Shown here: piece after piece, positions 57,852-64,000 of the stretch
How positions within the stretch are numbered: position 1 is the first letter of the stretch
Layout: the number at the start of each line of letters is the position of its first letter
DNA from: Branchiostoma floridae
Taxonomy: Eukaryota > Chordata > Leptocardii > Amphioxiformes > Branchiostomatidae
Assembly (NCBI RefSeq): GCF_000003815.2
Contig: NC_049996.1
Coordinates: 18,074,018-18,138,017, forward strand
Length of the DNA: 64,000 nt
Direction: 5' to 3'
The notes under the pieces: generated by a model
Databases searched by the model: none
What the model saw: the letters and a program-made list of their open reading frames with translations, nothing else
What the model was told of the DNA's origin: nothing
Made by a program: the position numbers and the translations under genes

Positions 57852-58659
57852 GCTGAAAACTCACAAATTTTGTCCTCGGAATGGTTTTGTAATCAAGTCA
57901 AAGCTCACGGACAGGACGATTAAAGTAGATTTTAATTTGTGATGTTTTTCTTTCTAATTATATCGGAGATGTGTGAAGCGGCTTGGTCTGACATACACGT
58001 GTCATGTGCACGTGTAACCTTCCTGACCCTTGCGACAATCTGCTTAAGGTACCGCCCAGGAGTCTTCTGTCCCGATAACAATGAGTCATGTCTTTGGAAG
58101 TTTTTCTGTACCCTCTACACTGTCTGACCGTCTAGAAAAATGTTTTCTTTGCGTTGAGATCATTTTCAAGAATCTTCCACTTACATAATCAATACGAGTC
58201 CGTAGCTCTTTTTACATGTGATTTCAAATGTTTCGATAAGCACCTCTTTCCGTTAGATAAACTTTATTTGGTCACACATGCCTTCATGTCGGTGTTAATA
58301 GAAAGAAACAGAAGTCCTTTTATACCTAATAATATTGTCCTTCCACTACTAACAGAAAGAAATACGTTTATTAGAATCCCAGATTTCACATCTGAGAAAA
58401 GCATGTCACTAATACATGTACTACTAAAAACTAGAAACAGCTACGCCAAAGACTGACACGACAAGTATAAATACCTGTTGTTTAAACAATAGTGTGGCTA
58501 CTCGTTTTTGTTCCGCACAATAATGTAGACACGCACACGCAGTGGGATAGCCTCTATTAGGCTTCACATGAAAAATAGTAGAAACTGGCCAAATAGACAA
58601 CAGTCACATGCATACATGTCATGTGGATAACTGTAGTTTTGGCCCGGCTGACTCGCCTA
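57852..58659. other. Region without a recognised gene
   Basis: Contains a 100-codon frame (58154-58456) with no recognised motif. I see no GPR143 C-terminal exon here on the minus strand. Confidence 0.35.
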
Positions 58660-58827
58660 CATTAATTCGCTTCTCGAGCCTTGATTGGCTGAGGCTGATG
58701 AGATCACACTGCACCAAATTGGATATTTAAACGTCCTCTCATTGGCTTAGTAGATATTCTATTGTATTTAAGTTAAGCTTGGAAGATGCACTTGTCTGCT
58801 CAGTCAGTTCGAGACCTTGGAGTCAGG
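58660..58827 (+). promoter_or_regulatory. Candidate promoter with CCAAT boxes and first exon
   Basis: ATTGGCT occurs at 58684 and again near 58740, TATTTAAG near 58767, and an initiator-like TCAGTC about 35 bp downstream (near 58800). A short leader then ends in GGAGTCAG|GTATGTG, a good splice donor. No downstream exon was found, so the product is unknown and may be a non-coding RNA. Confidence 0.4.
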
Positions 58828-59060
58828 TATGTGAACGTGTTAGATAGTCCCTCTGTAGCATGTAAGGTTGTGTAGTTTGTAGTGTAATACTTTGATTATG
58901 GAGTCAGGTATGTGAACGTGTTAGATAGTCCCTCTGTAGCATGTAAGGTTGTGTGGTTTGTAGTGTAATACTTTGATTATGGAGTCAGGTATGTGAACGT
59001 GTTAGATAGTCCCTCTGTAGCATGTAAGGTTGCGTAATTTGTAGTGTAATACTTGTACTT
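58819..59060. repeat. Three 81-bp tandem copies carrying a splice donor
   Basis: Copies start at 58819, 58900 and 58981 with GGAGTCAGGTATGTGAACGT and differ at only a few bases. Each repeats the donor of the candidate first exon. Confidence 0.9.
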
Positions 59061-59325
59061 TCAAATTGATTACTTGCTATTTCTGAATTTTAACAATACT
59101 TGTAACTCAGACACATTCGTACTGACACACCTGCATCTGTAATTGTAAACATGGTGTAAACTTTGTTGGAGTTATACACTCTCTGGTCTGTGTAGGCCCT
59201 GACCTGTCAACACGGACACTATAACTGGCCTGGATGTCGTCTTTACAAAATCTTGTCATATGCTACCAAGCAACACAATGCCGTTGTCTGAATCACGCAG
59301 GGGGGCGGGGGGGGGGGGGGGGGGG

Positions 59326-59425
59326 NNNNNNNNNNNNNNNNNNNNNNNNNNNNNNNNNNNNNNNNNNNNNNNNNNNNNNNNNNNNNNNNNNNNNNNNNNN
59401 NNNNNNNNNNNNNNNNNNNNNNNNN
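59326..59425. other. Assembly gap after a poly(G) run
   Basis: 100 N preceded by more than 20 G residues, a likely cause of the break. Confidence 0.99.
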
Positions 59426-59704
59426 TTTCCATTGCTTTTTTTCGTCTTTGAGGGCGGACACACCACACTTTTCGAAAAGAGTACAGGTCGGCCATCCTTC
59501 CCGGTGTAAGTGGTTCAAAACCTTACCTCATTTAATACAGTCCTATCTGTATCGCTGCACCTAGGGCTATTGTATTATCGAGGCCAATAAAATGCTGAAA
59601 AGCTACGTATCATTACAGATCCGGCCTCATTAATTGTTAGCTTAGGTGTCAGAGCATTTCCAGTATTCCCATACTCTTCCCCTATAATCCTATAACGTTA
59701 ACAC

Positions 59705-59795
59705 TAGCCTCGAGTCCAGCCTTGTTCGCGGGGTTCGCGGGTAGGGCAGCGAACTTCGGAAGCGGACCAAACGAACAAGGCTGGAGTACAGGCTA
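59705..59795. mobile_element. Foldback MITE, TAGCCTG family, 91 bp
   Basis: TAGCCTCGAGTCCAGCCTTG and the inverse CAAGGCTGGAGTACAGGCTA. Flanks CGTTAACAC and CTCTAACAC agree at 7 of 9 positions, a decayed 9-bp target duplication. Confidence 0.75.
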
Positions 59796-59906
59796 CTCTA
59801 ACACCAACGGAGAGCTTAAAAATCCTTAACTTAAAAGCTAATCGGTCGCGAAGAGAGACTGGTCCTCCAGTCCTAAATACTAGAATCAAATATATACGTA
59901 ACTTAC

Positions 59907-62900
59907 CACAGAGTGAAGACCACTACAATGAGGAGGAACTTGATTTTGATAGCGGAGATGACCTGCCGCTCTCTCTGCGTGTATCTGCCGAGCATGGGCG
60001 GTACTGTGAGCTCAACTAGAAAGGTAGGAACAATAGTAATGTAAAATGCTCCGTATTGGTATTCCTTTTATTTAGGTTAAGTTTGTGGGGAAGAATTTGT
60101 ATGTTTTACTTTGATGTTAATATGCAGCCTGGTCATCGAACCTAAAGGACAACTTTTCGTCGACATTTACCTAAATAAAACGTGCAGAAACGGACCTCAT
60201 TTTGTGCATATACGCATAAAATGTCCAGAATATGCATGATATGCAAAAAAAGTGATAAACTGGTAGGTGTGCCACATACTGACGATATAAATATAATACC
60301 AGCTCAGACAAGAAAATATATAGTCATACCTACAAGTACCAAAGTTTTCAAGGAAGGATTGATATGTTCAAATATCCATACTTCCCTAGAACTATCTTAA
60401 AGTAGAACTCGTTACCATCAAGCCAGGAGCATCCTTTCTCGGTAGCTTTAAAAATAGCACTTGTCGTCAGTGAGCAAAAGTCAGGTGTAACAGGTCGTTC
60501 TGTGTAATATAACCAGCTGCTGCCGCGCCGCGTGCCTGCTGGTGTGTTGCGCCCAATTGTGGTTATACCGGCTACGCAGATACAGAAACAGATGCGTGTT
60601 CCTTGAAGTACTTACTTAGCCTAGAGGCGGTGATGTAGATGGCTGGGTTGGCCAGCATGACAATGACGATCGGTGTGTACGAGAAGATGTAGTGTAACAC
60701 CAGGTGGAACCCTGAGGCGCACTGCTGAATGTCCCCTCCCGGGCTGGAACAAAACATGGAAGATGGAAAATTTGTTGTAAGAAATTTAAAGATAAGAGGT
60801 GACTGACCAAGGCAGTGGTAGTGGACAACAATACATGTTTTTCTTTTTTCTCTTTTAACTATGCAATATACTATATTCGGCCCTTTCGGTAGGAATATGC
60901 AATAAAGATCATTGCTATTGGTATCCGATTTTTCTTCAGTCTGGAGTCCAATGTTGAACACGGTGGTATGTAACAACCCTGGTCGAAGTCTGTCACATAC
61001 TAGTAATTCATCGTACCCGATAATAAAGAAAAATTGAGTTCTTACGCCAAGGGCACATCGAAGAAGACGCTGAACATGCTCAGCCCCACAAACACTACCG
61101 GGCCTGTCCAGCACAGCACGTGGTACAGAGACATCGGGCTAGGGACGAAACATTGGAGAATTGTTCTGAACATTTATCTGCCAGTCGTTTACGGATATCA
61201 CTATGTTTATACATCGTAATACCATTTAAACAGTTATTTCCATTTTTTATTTCTATCTATAGGAACTGTAGACCTTAGCTGTGATCCGCTGGTAAAATAG
61301 ATAAGGAATGCTGATGATGATAATGTTGATGATAATGGTGATGGATAATAGCCTGAGTACCATCCTCCGTGGTTAGCAAGCGAAAGTAGTGAGCCAGCGG
61401 TCACTACGGAGGATGGTACTCAGGCTAGATGGATAATGCCGCTGCTACCACTAATGATGATGATGGACGACGATGATAATGATAGTATCCATTGTGTAAT
61501 CCACATATTTACTTGATTTTTATCAATAATTCTTTGTGTGTATGATGGCCCTGATGCAACCTCCCATATCCTAACAACATGAATTCCTTAGCATAAATTT
61601 TACTAAATACAGCACTATTTCGGCAAATTTACGAGAAAAAACAAGTCACTCTAGGTAACACTTACACGTCGATGTTTTTGAGCTGCATGGTTATGTCTAT
61701 TGCGTACACCAGAGTCCACATGTACGTGGCGCTGTAGAAGTACAGGTTAATGATCTGCGGAAAAAAATTCAGACATCTTTCATCTAAGGGCGAAACCCCC
61801 CTAGCAGATGTGAGAATGTAAATCTTGTTGTGACCACATCCTACCTTTTTTTTTTTGAAAAAAAAAAAAAAAAACATATCTGGGCCGAATTGCACATTTC
61901 TGTTGATAACAAGGTACCTCTGACCATGTGGCTGTAGCCAGTCTTGAGTCGTATCCCAGTGCGCGAGAACTTCATCTCTGTATCTCTTAGCTCGGGCTAC
62001 CCTACATTTGGTGGCAGCGGTGGGATGCGAACCTACGTCATCGAAATGACACTTGTGCTCCCGTTGCCTGCTCAAAACTGCCCTACAGACTCAGGGTCTA
62101 CTTACAGATGTGGCCTCCGAGTCTACAACACATTGCAACCTTCAGATATGCTCCAATTAATCGTAACGTCACACGTTTCTAGCTTGATAAGATGGTTACT
62201 TGTCGGAGAAACAAGGTAGACAGGAACGATACGATATTCTATACTTCCGCTTGGAGATAAACAAAATTTATCATTCTGACTCTTATACCTTCTACTTAAA
62301 CTAGTGCCCGGACATACCTACCTCTATAGTACTGCCCGCATATATCGCCGTGATGCCCTGTGCTGGTACGTAGACGCCAGGGCCCAGTTCTATCGGTGGG
62401 TCTATCACAAGGATGCCGACGGCCCGGGCTATCACTCCTGCGTGTTGTAAAGTGTTGACTTATAAACTGTCTATTCTTCCAACTGACGAAATTGTCAAAT
62501 GTGATTTAGGACTAGAATCCGCTCTCAGGTCCAGCTTTGGAAACGTGCGTTACGTTGAAAACATGGAACCATGAAAAACTGTGTCGTCAGTCGAAAGAAT
62601 GACTGTATTGGAAGGACTAGCTTACCTACCTGCCACCAATGATACAAAGGCAGTACTACTTGAGAATGATAATATAAGGCTAAAAAGGTAATTAGGAAAA
62701 TGAAAACAATGAAACAAAGGCACTCTGGAACATCTGACCGTTTCCGAAATCATATCTAGCTACTTTGGAAAAAAAAAAGATATTTGACGAAAACAGGCAG
62801 ACAGGCAGACAGACGTAGCTATGTGTCCTCACCTATGCAGGCCATGAAGTCGGACAGGGCGAGACAGAACACGATGACGGGGTTGGGGGACGGTCTCCGC

Positions 62901-63104
62901 CGCTGCGCCGCCCCCGCGAGCCGCCCCCGCCACCGCACCACCTGCCAGCCGGCCCCGCCGAGCCCCAACACCGCCGCGCCGATGGCCACCCCGCAGTACG
63001 CCGGCCGCTCGGGCAGGCTCAGCTTCGTCTCCGGGATGCAGTAGAACGACTCCTCGTGCAGCGAGGCCATGATCGCGGCGGGGTGTTCCCGCTCAGAAGT
63101 CGTA
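59907..63104 (-). CDS. GPR143: GPR143-like receptor, partial (helices 1-6; last exons not found)
   Basis: Six minus-strand exons join in frame: 63070-62833 (start ATG at 63070 in GCGATCATGG; UTR to acceptor at 63105), 62437-62322, 61754-61666, 61138-61046, 60743-60616 and 60003-59907, giving 253 codons plus 2 nt. Helices are visible as VAIGAAVLGLGG, VIVFCLALSDFMAC, NLYFYSATYMWTLVYAID, YHVLCWTGPVVFVGL, YTPIVIVMLANPAIYIT and AIKIKFLLIVVVFTL. The linker YTQRERQVISAIKIKF and the VLVANP-like VMLANP segment match ocular albinism 1 (GPR143), an atypical G-protein-coupled receptor of melanosomes and lysosomes in vertebrates. All donors and acceptors are GT-AG. The exon ends TG|GTAAGT and needs a following exon starting the CWL segment. 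Helix 7 and the tail are missing, perhaps in the gaps at 59326 or 57118, or misassembled. Confidence 0.75.
60475..60595. repeat. Dispersed GC-rich dyad repeat, copy 3 (inverted)
   Basis: GTGTAATATAACCAGCTGCT, then GCCGCGCCGCGTGCCTGC, the reverse complement of the copies at 33880 and 52435. It lies in the GPR143-like intron before its last visible exon. Confidence 0.7.
61290..61480. repeat. Imperfect GAT-repeat microsatellite
   Basis: GATGATGATAATG-type repeats on both sides of the foldback MITE at 61349. Confidence 0.75.
61349..61427. mobile_element. Foldback MITE, TAGCCTG family, 79 bp
   Basis: TAGCCTGAGTACCATCCTCC and the exact inverse GGAGGATGGTACTCAGGCTA, flanked by a perfect 9-bp duplication GATGGATAA (61340-61348 and 61428-61436). 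It is in an intron of the GPR143-like gene. Confidence 0.85.
61921..62033 (+). mobile_element. Probable LTR end plus tRNA-Leu primer-binding site
   Basis: 62009-62033 begins TGGTGGCAGCGGTGGGAT and continues GCGAACC. This is complementary to the 3' end (with CCA) of a eukaryotic tRNA-Leu at 24 of 25 positions, as I know that tRNA. It follows CTACCCTACA plus a 2-nt spacer, as expected where an LTR ends in CA. The LTR 5' boundary and internal genes are not seen, so this is a fragment. Confidence 0.5.
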
Positions 63105-63199
63105 CTGTTGGGAAAAAAAACGAACATTTATTCGTACTGGGCAGTAACCTTGCTTTTGATAATTCAGCAGAAACCCGCTTTTACTAGTAATTGTGTGTA

Positions 63200-63360
63200 A
63201 CTATCACTATATGAATGAATGAATGATATTTTATTAAGGTGTCATGCGTTTTGAAAACGCCCAGCCCACGTGGGCTTATTGGGCACACACCAACATTTAA
63301 CTTAAATGAACAGAGTACCGTTGAAGAGAACGGAGAATGCATAATCAGAAACTACTAAAC
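63200..63360 (-). mobile_element. LINE 3' end, minus strand
   Basis: On the minus strand: GTGCCCAATAAGCCCACGTG, then CACCTTAATAAAATATC and a (ATTC)n tail (63212-63225). A possible coding remnant lies at 63621-63364, without recognised motifs. Confidence 0.5.
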
Positions 63361-63629
63361 AAATTAGGTAACAGAACAGATATCGTAACATAGGCACATT
63401 AAAAAAAACTTAAAAAAAACATAATCGCATAAATCAACGCTATCAAACCAAGATTTCGCGGAAATGAACAGAGCAAAATATATATAGAAAACTAGAAAGG
63501 CCGACATTTGCTTAGGAGCAAATACAGCATATTGCAATCCATCTTCATCCTTGAAAAAATCCCAAAATTCAACAATTTGAAGTAATGTTTGCTCAATGGG
63601 AAAATGAAGTACTGTGGGCACTTGTCCTA

Positions 63630-64000
63630 CACACCTTCATGCCGAATTTTAGGTCATTTGGTTTCAATATAAGGGCATAGTAGCCAAAAATATACATTTT
63701 TTAGTTAAAAATGGCTACAAATCCCAAAATAACTCATTTTTGAGTGTTCTATGAAGAAAGTGTTGATGGGGTCCTGTTGTCATATGTCCAATTTACCTTT
63801 CTACCAAATTTCAGGTGATTTGGTTTACATACAAGGGCATAGAAGCCAAAAATATACATTTTTAGTCAAAAATGCCTGAAAACCCCAAAATAACTAATTT
63901 TTGAAGTCATCTATGAAGAAAGTGTCACTGGGGTCCTGTGAGCATATGTTCAATGCACCTCTGTACCAAATTTCAGGTCATTAGGTTTTCATACAAGGGT
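63630..64000. repeat. Tandem repeat, about 165-bp unit
   Basis: Repeats of AATTT(C/T)AGGT(C/G)ATTTGGTTT near 63645, 63809 and 63969, with ATA(A/C)AAGGGCATAG(T/A)AGCC and CCCCAAAATAACT(A/C)ATTTT between. It runs off the window end. Confidence 0.85.

Noticed and set aside
58154-58456. 100-codon frame as a gene
   Set aside because: No motif, no supporting splice sites or promoter linked to it.

Overview
This is a eukaryotic, metazoan window, most likely from a cephalochordate (amphioxus, Branchiostoma). The reasons are intron-rich genes with GT-AG junctions, TTAGGG-type telomeric sequence, many LINE/SINE/MITE relics, and a chordate GPR143-like receptor gene. The species call is an inference from gene content and repeat style. 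Six runs of N mark assembly gaps.

Layout. 1-2690: two unrelated tandem repeats. 2691-5386: duplicated gap flanks that look like assembly artefacts. 3020-10068: a candidate CACTA DNA transposon (matching inverted termini, TAA target duplication) carrying two nested 5'-truncated LINEs. 10069-24290: mostly non-coding, with a promoter-like CpG-rich block, an interstitial telomere-like array, a TA-flanked MITE, a short foldback element, LINE tails, a weak spliced-transcript candidate and a Penelope-type foldback. 24290-29345: a large, near-perfect inverted repeat whose spacer holds a piggyBac-like MITE. 30170-41400 and 44340-55705: a segmental duplication of about 11 kb, each copy with one complete six-exon gene. 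55861-56900: a LINE fragment. 58660-59060: a promoter-like block with a triplicated splice donor. 59907-63104 (minus strand): a GPR143-like seven-helix receptor gene with its last exons missing. 63200-64000: repeats.

Main result. The two duplicated genes, whose exon phases I could join throughout, encode about 916 and 911 residues with an architecture I do not know as a described family. In order it has a tyrosine-rich cytoplasmic tail with NPxY motifs, one membrane segment (type II orientation), an Asn-Gly-Thr-rich stalk, a SUEL/galactose-binding lectin domain split over two exons, and a C-terminal NHL beta-propeller. Both copies keep the same reading frame across five introns and share a TATA-containing upstream region. 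Comparing the two copies also dates several transposon insertions, because one copy has the filled site and the other the empty site.

A second recurring theme is a family of foldback elements starting TAGCCTG. It has four members in the window, and three show 9-bp target duplications, which suggests a Mutator-like mechanism.
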